Made by a program: the position numbers and the translations under genes. Positions 1 through 9,322 of a stretch of DNA of 64,000 nucleotides are shown here, piece after piece. Below the pieces are notes generated by a model. It did not search any database. It saw nothing but the letters and a program-made list of their open reading frames with translations, and had not been told where the DNA came from. Numbering within the stretch: the first letter of the stretch is position 1; every line of letters starts with the position of its first letter. The DNA comes from JAMQKA01 sp043951865 (GTDB lineage Bacteria > Bacteroidota > Rhodothermia > Balneolales > Balneolaceae), in assembly GCF_043951865.1 (NCBI RefSeq), contig NZ_JBINJF010000018.1, forward strand, positions 1 to 64,000, written 5' to 3'.

Positions 1-1
1 T

Positions 2-76
2 GTGACGCTATTGCAGTACATCAATTGGCAAAACGATGAACCCATTAATCGCATTAAACATGCATTGGCTGCTTAA
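2..76 (+). CDS. 3' end of an upstream gene (partial)
   Basis: An open frame enters from the left edge and ends with TAA at 74-76. It gives 24 C-terminal residues ending in RIKHALAA. The tail is amphipathic and protein-like, and it stops 42 bases before polyphosphate kinase on the same strand, so the two could be co-transcribed. The piece is too short to assign a family. It may be the end of a real gene or a chance open frame. Confidence 0.45.
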   Translation: MTLLQYINWQNDEPINRIKHALAA

Positions 77-118
77 GGTTAACCCCTAAACGCGTGCTAA
101 TAAATTAATCTCCAACAA

Positions 119-2524
119 GTGTCCAAATCCAGCTCAGAAGAAATTGCCGTCTGGCTTATCAACCTGATCAAAGACAAGGGAGAATTAAAACGGGAAGAAG
201 CGGCAGAGTTTGTCGAGTCTGCATTCAGCAGCGACTTTATATCGCGTACAGCAAATGGAAACCGGTCGTTATCGAAACAACTGCTCCATGATTTTCGCAA
301 TCTCAGGGACGAAACGATCCGGTGGAATGCGGGAAAACAAGCCTGGTATTTTACTGCCAACGGCAGCGAGGAGGCGGAGCGGGAACAGCGCGAGATTCCA
401 CAAATCCCCACGGCGGTGGAACCGAAGGAACTGCCAAAGGGAGCATCAAACGTGCACCCGGCTCTCTACCTGAACCGCGAGCTCGGGTGGGTGGACTTTA
501 ACTGGAGGGTTCTCTACCAGGCGATGGATTCCCGTAATCCGCTCCTGGAACGCGTTCGCTTTTTGGGGATCACCGCCAGCAACCTGGACGAATTCATCCA
601 GAAACGGGTGGGCGGACTTAAGCGCCAGGAAGCTGCGGGGGTAGATGACCTGAGCCCCGACGGGCGTACCCCGCAGACACAGATCCAGTTGCTGCAGGCC
701 AAGACCAAGCAGATGCAGCAGCGCATGACGGAGGTCTGGAACCAGCATCTGCTGCCCAAGCTGGAAGAGGAGGCCTCGATCAAAATATCGGGATATGATG
801 CCCTCAACAGCCGGCAGAAGAACCGGCTGAACGAATACTTCCTGGATCATATCTATCCCACCCTTACCCCGCTGGCCGTGGACCCGGGCCATCCCTTCCC
901 GTTTATTTCCAACCTCAGCCTGTCGCTGGCCGTCAAGCTCAAAAAACCGAACCGGGATGCTTTCAATTTTGCCCGGGTGAAGATCCCTTCCAATCAGCCC
1001 CGGCTGCTGCAGGTGGAGAGCGAATCCTATGCCTACCACTATGTACCGATCGAAGAAGTGATCCGGAAGAACATCGACAAACTGTTTCCCGGCATGAAGG
1101 TTGAAAGCATCTGCCTGTTCCGCGTCACCCGCAATGCCGACCTCCGGAGAAACGAAGAAGAGGCCGAAGACCTGTTGTCGATGATTTCGGAGGAGCTTCG
1201 GGAACGCCGATTCGCCGAAGTGGTGCGCCTTGAGATTGAAGAAGAGGTCGACCCCGAGGTTGAAAACCTGCTAAAAGATGAGCTCAAGCTGGATGACAGT
1301 GACATACACCATGTGGAGGGGGAGCTCGACCTGACGGTCTGTTTCAGCCTGGCCAATCTCAATATCCCGGGTCTCCGGTATGAAAAATGGAATCCGCCGA
1401 TCCCCAAGCCCCTGTATCACGAGGGGGAAACCGAACAGGAACAGACAATTTTTGATATTATCCGCAAGGGAGACATCCTGGTTCACCATCCCTACGAGTC
1501 ATTCTCGGCTAGCGTGCAGCGCCTGATCGAGGAAGCCGCCAACGATCCCGATGTGCTGGCGATCAAGCAAACTCTGTACCGCACCTCCGACGATTCACCA
1601 ATCGTAAAATCACTGATCAAAGCGGCCGAACAGGGCAAACAGGTAGCGGTACTGGTTGAGGTAAAGGCGCGGTTTGATGAAGCCAGCAACATAGAATGGG
1701 GAAAAATGCTGGAAAATGCGGGGGTGCACGTGGCCTATGGCCTTGTGGGATTAAAAACGCACGCCAAGGTAGCCCTTATTGTCCGCCGCGAAGGCGATAA
1801 ACACGTCACCTACTGCCATATCGGTACGGGAAACTACCATACCCAAACGGCGGAAATTTATACCGATCTGGGGCTGCTTACCAACGATCCCGAACTGGGA
1901 TATGATGTAACGAATCTCTTTCACTACCTGACGGGCTACGCCCCGGATCAAACATTTGAAAAACTGATGGTCGCCCCGCACAGCCTGCGATCCGATTTTT
2001 ACGGCCTGATAGACCGGGAGATCGAACTGGCCAAAGCGGGTGAAAAAGGCCGCATTATTGCCAAAATGAATGCACTCGATGACGTGGGCATCATACAGCG
2101 ACTTTATGAGGCCTCTCAGGCAGGAGTCAATATTGATCTCATTGTCAGAGGCCACTCCCGCCTGCGCCCGCAGCTTGAGGGATACAGTGAGAATATCCGT
2201 ATTATCAGTATTATCGGGCGATTCCTGGAGCACGACCGGATTTTCTACTTCGGCAACGACGGGGAGCCGAAAATCTTTATCGGCAGTGCCGACTGGCGGT
2301 CGCGCAACCTGAACGAACGGGTAGAGGCGGTCGTGCCCATCACGCTACCCTCGCTGCAAAAACGGATCATCTCTATTCTGAAAAAAGCCCTCAATGACAA
2401 CCGTCTGGTCTGGGATATGCACGCCGACGGAAGCTACACCCAGCGCCGGCCCGCAGAGGGACAAAAGGAGAAAAACTTCCACGAAATGATGATGAAAAAT
2501 GCGTGGAAACGGGCGAAGCGGTAG
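119..2524 (+). CDS. ppk1: polyphosphate kinase 1 with extra N-terminal domain
   Basis: Polyphosphate kinase reversibly transfers the ATP gamma-phosphate to inorganic polyphosphate. The PPK1 core begins near residue 115 (LNRELGWVDFNWRVLYQAMD) and runs to the end. The catalytic histidine region is GLKTHAK (H548, the likely phosphohistidine), followed by HIGTGNYHTQTAEIYTDLGL, and the second conserved histidine is H705 in LEHDRI. At 801 residues it is about 100 longer than usual PPK1. The additional residues 1-85 form a small domain with the pattern AVWL..NGN..L..FR.L..ETIRW, which resembles DUF6953, a small family of unknown role. The start is GTG, since no ATG precedes the additional domain. 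The PPK1 call is firm and the name of the N-terminal domain is tentative. Confidence 0.96.
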   Translation: MSKSSSEEIAVWLINLIKDKGELKREEAAEFVESAFSSDFISRTANGNRSLSKQLLHDFRNLRDETIRWNAGKQAWYFTANGSEEAEREQREIPQIPTAVEPKELPKGASNVHPALYLNRELGWVDFNWRVLYQAMDSRNPLLERVRFLGITASNLDEFIQKRVGGLKRQEAAGVDDLSPDGRTPQTQIQLLQAKTKQMQQRMTEVWNQHLLPKLEEEASIKISGYDALNSRQKNRLNEYFLDHIYPTLTPLAVDPGHPFPFISNLSLSLAVKLKKPNRDAFNFARVKIPSNQPRLLQVESESYAYHYVPIEEVIRKNIDKLFPGMKVESICLFRVTRNADLRRNEEEAEDLLSMISEELRERRFAEVVRLEIEEEVDPEVENLLKDELKLDDSDIHHVEGELDLTVCFSLANLNIPGLRYEKWNPPIPKPLYHEGETEQEQTIFDIIRKGDILVHHPYESFSASVQRLIEEAANDPDVLAIKQTLYRTSDDSPIVKSLIKAAEQGKQVAVLVEVKARFDEASNIEWGKMLENAGVHVAYGLVGLKTHAKVALIVRREGDKHVTYCHIGTGNYHTQTAEIYTDLGLLTNDPELGYDVTNLFHYLTGYAPDQTFEKLMVAPHSLRSDFYGLIDREIELAKAGEKGRIIAKMNALDDVGIIQRLYEASQAGVNIDLIVRGHSRLRPQLEGYSENIRIISIIGRFLEHDRIFYFGNDGEPKIFIGSADWRSRNLNERVEAVVPITLPSLQKRIISILKKALNDNRLVWDMHADGSYTQRRPAEGQKEKNFHEMMMKNAWKRAKR

Positions 2525-2582
2525 TTCTGGGTCCTGGGTCCTGGGTTGCCCTGGCTCGGGGTCCTTCGCCCTGATCTATTCG

Positions 2583-3152
2583 TCATGGATTAAAAGTATT
2601 CAGAATCAGGAAGATAAGAACGCCGGTCACCGATACATAAAGCCAAACCGGGAGCGTGATTCTGGAAAATTTTCGATGATAGGTCAGCTTTCCTGAAAAT
2701 GCAAAATAGAAGCTGGTCAGAATAAATGGAACCACCAGTGCCGAAAGCACGATATGGGTAATCAGGATAAAAAAGTATATCGGCCGGATAAGCCCTTCTC
2801 CCTCGAAGGGGGTACTCCCGTGAAAATTGTGATATATCACGTAGCTGATCAGGAAGAGCGAAGAGGTAAAAAACGCTGTAAGCATCAGTTTCATATGCTT
2901 CCTGAACTTTCTTACACGTATCGCCTTGTAGCCCAGAACAATCAATACAGCACTGGTCGTATTTAACAATGCATTCAGCGCAGGCAGACTCGTGATCAGG
3001 GCTGAGCTGTAATCACTACCTCCCTTGAAGTAAATCAGCCATATCAAAAAGATAAAAGCTGCACCGCTTATCAGCAGAATAACGCCCAGTGCTTTGGGCA
3101 AGCTGAGCTCTTTCAGAAACTCTATGGTAAATTGGTCGCCGGGATCTGACAT
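2583..3152 (-). CDS. DUF420 family membrane protein (CtaM/YozB-like)
   Basis: This 189-residue protein has five predicted membrane spans and conserved histidines near spans 3 to 5 (KHMKLM, YHNFHG, ITHIVLS), as in the DUF420 family. From memory, Gram-positive DUF420 proteins (CtaM/YozB) are needed for active aa3-type oxidase; treat that link as recalled, not tested. The gene is divergent from the ACIII/caa3 operon that starts 340 bases away, which fits a role in oxidase assembly. I take the ATG at 3152 rather than a TTG two codons upstream. The exact biochemical function is unknown. Confidence 0.75.
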   Translation of the reverse strand: MSDPGDQFTIEFLKELSLPKALGVILLISGAAFIFLIWLIYFKGGSDYSSALITSLPALNALLNTTSAVLIVLGYKAIRVRKFRKHMKLMLTAFFTSSLFLISYVIYHNFHGSTPFEGEGLIRPIYFFILITHIVLSALVVPFILTSFYFAFSGKLTYHRKFSRITLPVWLYVSVTGVLIFLILNTFNP

Positions 3153-3492
3153 AATCAATATTTTTTTAGTGGCTAAGATATAAAAAACCGGGGTGTTAAT
3201 TCCAGTAAACCCTGACTAACAAACCGTTTATCGTATTCATTCAACGAGCGATATTCAGGTTAATTTTTTTAGGCATTTTATCCAATAGATTTTATTTTAG
3301 CTTCTCGTTTAAATAGCGTTTCGTTATGGTTGCCGGGAACTTTATTTAGATTCGATATAAATACTTTTATCGTCTCTGCCGCGGTTCTTTAAAACCGATT
3401 TTTTCCATACATTCATGCCGACTCGACGACCCGTCGGGATTATTATATTACAGTGAAAATCAGCAACTGATAATTCGATCTTCTATTGATTT
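3153..3492. other. divergent intergenic region upstream of the respiratory operon
   Basis: This 340-bp AT-rich region separates the DUF420 gene from actA and must hold promoters for both. I see no gene. A small inverted repeat, CGACG-ACC-CGTCG, lies at 3424-3436, just upstream of an AT-rich TATTATATTA (3441-3450) and 57 bases before the actA start. It could be a regulator site, but no clear TTTG/TAnnTTTG pair was found. Confidence 0.4.
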
Positions 3493-4140
3493 ATGGCTCA
3501 GATTTTTCCAAAGTGGGCAAATGAGATTCCAAGACGGCTTTTAATAGGGGCAGTGGTCTTTTTAACTGCAATCGTTGCCGGGGTTTGGTATTTCTTTTCA
3601 CCCGAATACACCGATGTGGGGTACGCACCAACACAACCTATTGACTACAGTCACCAGGTCCACGCAGGCCAGCTGGGGCTCGATTGCCAATATTGTCACT
3701 CAGAAGTCTTTAACTCCAAGCAGGCCAATGTACCCCCTACCGAAACCTGCATGAACTGCCACAACCAAATTGACTCCCAGCGTCCCGAAGAGATTCAAAA
3801 AATTCGCGACAGCTGGAACTCGGGAGAGCCCATTGAATGGGTTCGGGTGCACAATCTGCCGGATTACGCTTATTTCAGCCATGAAGCCCATGTAAACGTA
3901 GGCGTCGGGTGCGAGTCGTGCCATGGCCGTGTAGACAAAATGGCGGTGGTATCGCAGGAGGAGCCTCTCAGTATGAGCTGGTGCCTCGATTGTCACCGGG
4001 CTCCCGAGCAGCATCTGCGCCCGGTAGAGGAGGTTACCACCATGGGGTACGAGGTGGAAAACCAGGCTGAACTGGGTAAAAAGCTCATTGCCAAGCACAA
4101 TATCCACGCTCCCACCAATTGTCAGGGCTGCCACTATTAA
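3493..4140 (+). CDS. actA: alternative complex III subunit ActA, pentaheme cytochrome c
   Basis: ActA is the multiheme cytochrome of alternative complex III, which oxidises menaquinol and passes electrons to the terminal oxidase. One N-terminal membrane anchor (about 14-35) is followed by a periplasmic domain with five CxxCH heme-binding motifs: CQYCH 65, CMNCH 86, CESCH 140, CLDCH 164 and CQGCH 210. That is the normal heme count for the family. It is the first gene of a 13-kb operon and is followed by actB after 52 bases. Several additional histidines (H54, H57, H130, H133) are candidates for distal heme ligands. Confidence 0.95.
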   Translation: MAQIFPKWANEIPRRLLIGAVVFLTAIVAGVWYFFSPEYTDVGYAPTQPIDYSHQVHAGQLGLDCQYCHSEVFNSKQANVPPTETCMNCHNQIDSQRPEEIQKIRDSWNSGEPIEWVRVHNLPDYAYFSHEAHVNVGVGCESCHGRVDKMAVVSQEEPLSMSWCLDCHRAPEQHLRPVEEVTTMGYEVENQAELGKKLIAKHNIHAPTNCQGCHY

Positions 4141-4192
4141 TAATTGTATTATCAGTAAACGGAATTTCTAAACCAAGCAGATAAAGCAATCG

Positions 4193-7100
4193 ATGAGCGA
4201 CGAAGTAACTCAATTGAACGGTGAGGGCAAAAAAGCCAATTACTGGAAAAGCCTGAATGAACTTGCCAAAAACGACGAGTACCAAAAGTTCGTCGACCGT
4301 GAGTTTCCCGAAGATGCAACAGAACTGAATGACAAGGTATCGCGTCGCAGCTTTCTGCGTGTTATGGGAGCTTCCATCGCCCTGGCTGGATTTGCCTCGT
4401 GCCGGCGTCCCGTACAAAAGATACTTCCCTACTCAAACCAGCCTGAAGAGGTCGTGCCCGGAGAACCACTCTACTATGCTTCGGCCATGCCCTTTCAGGA
4501 TGCACTGACCGGGATCGTCATCGAAAATCACGAAGGACGTCCCACGAAGATCGAGGGCAATGAGATGCATCCCGCAAGCGGCGGTTCTTCAAGTATTTTT
4601 AACCAGGGGGCGGTCCTGAACATGTACGACCCCGACCGCTCACGCTTCGTACGCCGCAATGGAGAACGGTCTTCCTACAATGAATTTGTCAGTTTTTGCA
4701 ACGAACATTTTAGCGACACCGGCCGGAACATTGCCTTTATTTCGGAAGCGAACTCTTCTCCCACCTTTAACAGGTTGAGAGACCAGGCCCTGAACACTTT
4801 TTCAAACGCGCGCTGGGTGACCTATGAACCTTTTGGAGAAGACAATGCCCTTGAAGGCACAAGCATCGCCTTTGGCCAGCGGCTCCGAGCGATCAACCAT
4901 TTTGATCAAGCCGATATTATCGTAGCTCTTGACAACGACTTTCTAAACCCTGCAGCCAACAAAAATTCGGTGCAGGACACCCTCAACTATACGCAGGGAC
5001 GGAAGGTTGAATCTGCGGAAGAGGAGATGAGCCGGCTTTATGCCGTTGAAAGCACTTTTACGATGACCGGCTCCAATGCCGACAACCGGCTGCGGCTGAA
5101 ATCGAGTGAAATTGAACTTTTTGTATACGCTCTTGCGGCAGAGCTGGCCTCCTCTTTGGGTGGTCTTACCGAATTCAGCGGATACAGCAACAAGTTTTCT
5201 GACCATGAATGGATTCCGGTCCTGGCGGAAGATCTTCTTGCCAACCGGGGAACCTCTGTGGTCACTGTTGGAAATGAGCACGCGCCATCTGTTCACGCCA
5301 CCGTTGCCGCCATTAATCGCGAACTGGACAACGCCGGTCGTACGGTTACATACCATGAAGTACCATACCTGCAAGACCAGTATAACCGTGAAGCTTTAGA
5401 AGAGGTGATAGCGGATCTACACGATGGAGGTATTGATACGGTCGTGCTGGTGGGTACCAATCCAGCGTTTACAGCACCCGCGGACCTCAACTTTACCGAA
5501 GCGATCCAAAATGCCGGGACGGTTGTCCACCTGTCTGACTACTATGATGAAACATCCAAACTGGCCCAGTGGCATGTAAATCGGGCTCACTTTTTGGAAG
5601 CCTGGGGCGATGGATATTCCTTTGCGGGCACGCGGTCGGTAGTGCAGCCACAGATTGAACCCCTGTTCTCGGGTGTCAGTGACATTGAGTTTTTAAACAG
5701 TGTTGTAACCGGAGAAAAAACAAAAGGTTACGACCTCGTACAAACCACGTGGAACGACTTTATTGACGGGAGCTTCAGCTCCGGTTGGAACCGTATTCTT
5801 CATGACGGCCTGGATGATGAGGCGACCTTCCCTCAGGTGTCGGTTGATATCAGCTCAGGCTTCCAAAGCAGCGTTAGCAGTTTTCTGAATAACGTCGCGG
5901 AAAGCGGTGGGATTGAGGTGGTCATCCGCCCGGACTCCAAAATATTTGACGGCCGCTATGCCAATAACGGCTGGCTGCAGGAGTTGCCGGACCCGATGAC
6001 CAAGATCACCTGGGACAACGTGGCATTGATGAGTAAAAATACTGCTGAAGAGCTCGGCATCCAGCAGGCGGGACTGGGAGTGGCCAAAGTTCAAAAAATT
6101 GCTATTACAATCGACGGAACCACCGTTGAAGTACCCGCGTGGGTTCAGCCCGGCCACGCCGATGACAGTATTACGGTAACCGTCGGTTACGGTCGCGAAG
6201 GGATCGGGAAAGTGGCCAATAAAACGGGAGTGGACACCTATCCCCTCCGCACCACCAATTCCATGCACTTTGCCACCGATGTGACTATAGAAAATGCAGG
6301 CGGATCGTATGAAATTGCCTGTACGCAGGACCACAACAGTATGGAAGGGCGTTCACTGCTTCGCCACGCCACTCTTCAGGAGTATCGCGAAAATCCCGAA
6401 TTCGCCTCTTATGAATCGGCTTATAATGCGGAACTTCCGGGCCAATCCTATGCCGAGGAACAAGGCAGTAATCGCCCGATGACCCTTTTTAATGCCCAGG
6501 ATGATGAAGAATATCCTGACTACGAGCCCCAATGGGGAATGACGATCGACCTCAACAGCTGTATCGGCTGTGGGGCATGTACAGTAGCCTGCCAGGCTGA
6601 AAACAATATTCCGGTAGTAGGAAAACGGGAGGTTAGCAACGGACGCGAGATGCACTGGATCCGAAACGATCGCTATTTTGAAGGCGATGTGGATGACCCC
6701 CAGGCCCTGCATCAGCCGGTGCCCTGCATGCACTGCGAGCTGGCACCCTGCGAGCAGGTATGTCCGGTGGCGGCCACAACCCACAGCGATGACGGGATGA
6801 ACCAGATGACTTACAACCGCTGTATCGGTACCCGGTATTGCGCCAATAACTGCCCGTACAAAGTTCGTCGATTTAATTTCTTCAATTATACCAAGGAGTA
6901 TTTAACCACCGGCGATGATCCCGAAGTAGTACAGATGGCAATGAACCCGGATGTGACGGTACGCTTCCGCGGTGTCATGGAAAAATGCACTTACTGTGTA
7001 CAGCGGGTCAACAAGGCAAAAATTGAAGCCAAAAAAGAAACGGGATCTCCCAAACCGGAAGATGGTGCGGTTAAAACCGCTTGCCAGCAGGCCTGCCCCG

Positions 7101-7258
7101 CAAAGGCTATCGAATTCGGCGACCTGACCGATGAAAACAGCAACGTCGTACAGGCTAAAAACAATGAACGCAACTACCTTCTGCTGGAGGAGGTCAACAC
7201 GCGGCCCCGAACCTCATACCTGGCTAAATTGAGAAATCCGAATCCCAAATTGGCATAA
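4193..7258 (+). CDS. actB: alternative complex III subunit ActB (molybdopterin-like plus iron-sulfur)
   Basis: ActB is the large periplasmic iron-sulfur subunit of ACIII. Residues 50-70 carry a twin-arginine signal (SRRSFLRVMG) that ends in a lipobox-like FASC, so Tat export and lipid anchoring at C70 are likely. The first 750 residues resemble a molybdopterin oxidoreductase that in this family holds no cofactor. The C-terminal part is a ferredoxin-type domain with cysteine clusters starting at C790 (CIGCGACTVAC), C845 (CMHCELAPCEQVC), C877 (CIGTRYCANNC), C932 (CTYC) and C964 (CQQACP). In known ACIII this part carries three 4Fe-4S and one 3Fe-4S cluster. The length of 1021 residues is typical. 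Confidence 0.95.
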   Translation: MSDEVTQLNGEGKKANYWKSLNELAKNDEYQKFVDREFPEDATELNDKVSRRSFLRVMGASIALAGFASCRRPVQKILPYSNQPEEVVPGEPLYYASAMPFQDALTGIVIENHEGRPTKIEGNEMHPASGGSSSIFNQGAVLNMYDPDRSRFVRRNGERSSYNEFVSFCNEHFSDTGRNIAFISEANSSPTFNRLRDQALNTFSNARWVTYEPFGEDNALEGTSIAFGQRLRAINHFDQADIIVALDNDFLNPAANKNSVQDTLNYTQGRKVESAEEEMSRLYAVESTFTMTGSNADNRLRLKSSEIELFVYALAAELASSLGGLTEFSGYSNKFSDHEWIPVLAEDLLANRGTSVVTVGNEHAPSVHATVAAINRELDNAGRTVTYHEVPYLQDQYNREALEEVIADLHDGGIDTVVLVGTNPAFTAPADLNFTEAIQNAGTVVHLSDYYDETSKLAQWHVNRAHFLEAWGDGYSFAGTRSVVQPQIEPLFSGVSDIEFLNSVVTGEKTKGYDLVQTTWNDFIDGSFSSGWNRILHDGLDDEATFPQVSVDISSGFQSSVSSFLNNVAESGGIEVVIRPDSKIFDGRYANNGWLQELPDPMTKITWDNVALMSKNTAEELGIQQAGLGVAKVQKIAITIDGTTVEVPAWVQPGHADDSITVTVGYGREGIGKVANKTGVDTYPLRTTNSMHFATDVTIENAGGSYEIACTQDHNSMEGRSLLRHATLQEYRENPEFASYESAYNAELPGQSYAEEQGSNRPMTLFNAQDDEEYPDYEPQWGMTIDLNSCIGCGACTVACQAENNIPVVGKREVSNGREMHWIRNDRYFEGDVDDPQALHQPVPCMHCELAPCEQVCPVAATTHSDDGMNQMTYNRCIGTRYCANNCPYKVRRFNFFNYTKEYLTTGDDPEVVQMAMNPDVTVRFRGVMEKCTYCVQRVNKAKIEAKKETGSPKPEDGAVKTACQQACPAKAIEFGDLTDENSNVVQAKNNERNYLLLEEVNTRPRTSYLAKLRNPNPKLA

Positions 7259-7280
7259 CACGAAATCTCTTTTCTTTAAA

Positions 7281-8714
7281 ATGAGTAAATCTTACGAATA
7301 CGTACCAGAACCTGCGCTTGTAAAAGGTGATCATTCGTTTTCAAGTATCACCTCCATGATTGCCAAAACGCCGCTTTCCCCGGCACCGAAGCTGTGGTAT
7401 CTGGCCTTTGGACTTGCAAATTTGCTGCTGATCGCCATGCTGGTGGCTGTCGGGTACCTGATTTGGGAAGGAACCGGCATCTGGGGTCTGAACAATCCCG
7501 CCGGGTGGGGATGGGCTATCATCAACTTTGTATGGTGGGTCGGTATCGGCCACGCCGGGACACTTATTTCCGCTATTTTATTTCTGTTTCGGCAGGGCTG
7601 GCGGACTGCTATTAACCGCTTTGCGGAAGCAATGACCATTTTTGCGGTAATGTGCGCGGGCCTGTTTCCCGCTATACACGTGGGACGTATCTGGGTGATC
7701 TACTGGGTCTTCCCGATTCCCAACCAGATGGCCGCCTGGCCCAATTTCAGCAGTCCCCTGCTATGGGATGTTTTTGCGGTCAGTACCTATTTCACCGTTT
7801 CACTTCTTTTCTGGTATGTCGGCCTCATCCCTGATTTTGCAACCCTGCGGGATAAAGCCAAAAGCAAAATTGCCAAAATGTCGTATGGTATAGCCTCTCT
7901 GGGCTGGACCGGCAGCTTCCGCCACTGGTGGAACTACGAGAAAGCTTACATGATCCTGGCCGGCCTCGCCACTCCCCTGGTACTTTCGGTACACACCATT
8001 GTATCGTTCGACTTTGCCGTCTCCGTCATTCCGGGCTGGCACAGTACTATTTTCCCGCCCTATTTTGTTGCAGGGGCGATCTATTCCGGCTTCGCCATGG
8101 TATTGACCCTGATGCTTATTGCCCGAAAGATCTACGGCATCGAGGATATCATGAATATCGATATCATGGAAAAAATGAATATCGTAATGATGGTGACCGG
8201 TAACCTCGTGGCCTTTGCCTACCTGATGGAGGGCTTTGTTGCCTGGTACAGCGGCTATATTTATGAACAGGCCATCTTCTGGTTGTATGCTACAGGACCA
8301 TACGCGTGGGGTTTCTGGATACTGATGTTTTGTAACGTGGTGACACCCCAGTTCCTGTGGAGCAAATATATTCGCCGCAACGTGGCATTGACATTTATTA
8401 TCTCCATCATCGTAAATATCGGCATGTGGTTCGAACGCTTCATGATTGCAGTGGGATCGCTGGCAACCGACTTTATGCCCTCAAACTGGGACTACTACTC
8501 TCCCACGTTCTGGGATATTCTGACGTACGTCGGCACATTCGGGCTCTTTTTCACGATGTTCCTGCTATTCCTGCGGTTCCTCCCGATGGTGGCAATTGCC
8601 GAAGTCAAAGGCGTTATGCCGCAGGCTGATCCCCACAACTACGATGATGAGACCAAGGAATTTATTAAACCAAAAGCTGAACCTGTGGTTGCAGAACAAC
8701 CGGAAACTGCTTAG
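7281..8714 (+). CDS. actC: alternative complex III subunit ActC, NrfD-like quinol-binding membrane protein
   Basis: This 477-residue polytopic protein of the NrfD/PsrC family has about ten predicted membrane helices. ActC is held to bind menaquinol on the periplasmic side and deliver electrons to the ActB iron-sulfur chain. The N-terminal stretch VPEPALVKGDHSF and the later GHAGTLISAILFLFRQ and FPAIHVGR segments are characteristic. The start follows actB by 22 bases and actD follows by 12, so it is clearly operonic. The C-terminal tail (about 455-477) is charged and proline-rich. Confidence 0.95.
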   Translation: MSKSYEYVPEPALVKGDHSFSSITSMIAKTPLSPAPKLWYLAFGLANLLLIAMLVAVGYLIWEGTGIWGLNNPAGWGWAIINFVWWVGIGHAGTLISAILFLFRQGWRTAINRFAEAMTIFAVMCAGLFPAIHVGRIWVIYWVFPIPNQMAAWPNFSSPLLWDVFAVSTYFTVSLLFWYVGLIPDFATLRDKAKSKIAKMSYGIASLGWTGSFRHWWNYEKAYMILAGLATPLVLSVHTIVSFDFAVSVIPGWHSTIFPPYFVAGAIYSGFAMVLTLMLIARKIYGIEDIMNIDIMEKMNIVMMVTGNLVAFAYLMEGFVAWYSGYIYEQAIFWLYATGPYAWGFWILMFCNVVTPQFLWSKYIRRNVALTFIISIIVNIGMWFERFMIAVGSLATDFMPSNWDYYSPTFWDILTYVGTFGLFFTMFLLFLRFLPMVAIAEVKGVMPQADPHNYDDETKEFIKPKAEPVVAEQPETA

Positions 8715-8726
8715 AACTGAACCACT

Positions 8727-9272
8727 ATGGATACAAATAATACCAACATGTACGGCGTTCTTGCCGAATTTCGGAACCCAAAAGAGCTTATTGACGCAGC
8801 TTCCGCTGTAAAAAAGTCCGGCTACAATGATTTTGACACGTACGCCCCATTCCCGATTCACGGGATGGAAAAAGCGATGGGGCTGAGTAAATCACCGCTG
8901 GGCTGGATCGTTTTTGGAGGAGCATTGATCGGTTTTGTTGGCGCTATCGCCCTGATGGTCTGGGTCATGGCCTACGAATACCCGATGAATATCAGTGGCA
9001 AGCCGTTGATCAATCCGCCTGTCTACGTTCCCATTACTTTTGAACTGACGGTTCTGCTTTCCGCATTTGCCGCAACGTTTGGGATGATTGCCCTCAACAA
9101 GTTACCACGCTTCCATAATCCGCTGTTTAACTCAGAGCGTTTTGAAAAAGCTTCGGACGACGGTTTTTTCGTCTGCATAGAAGCGGGGGACGACCTTTTT
9201 GATGAGGAGAAAGTAAACAAGTTGTTTAAAGATGCGGGGGCTACCCACATCGAAACGATCTACGACAAGTAA
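8727..9272 (+). CDS. actD: alternative complex III subunit ActD (DUF3341)
   Basis: ActD is a small membrane subunit of ACIII and the defining member of DUF3341. The N-terminal part (MYGVLAEFRNPKELIDAASA) is a cytoplasmic ferredoxin-like fold. It is followed by two membrane helices at about 60-80 and 108-128 and a second soluble segment ending DAGATHIETIYDK. Length of 181 residues is normal. It lies between actC and actE. It carries no cofactor motif and is considered structural. Confidence 0.94.
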   Translation: MDTNNTNMYGVLAEFRNPKELIDAASAVKKSGYNDFDTYAPFPIHGMEKAMGLSKSPLGWIVFGGALIGFVGAIALMVWVMAYEYPMNISGKPLINPPVYVPITFELTVLLSAFAATFGMIALNKLPRFHNPLFNSERFEKASDDGFFVCIEAGDDLFDEEKVNKLFKDAGATHIETIYDK

Positions 9273-9322
9273 AAAGTCGTATCTTAAACATTTTTTAAGA
9301 AAATTTTGACTTGATATTCAAT

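Noticed and set aside
2526..2546. Tandem TGGGTCC repeat after ppk1
   Set aside because: Only about two and a half short units; no terminator or mobile features. Probably chance or minor slippage.
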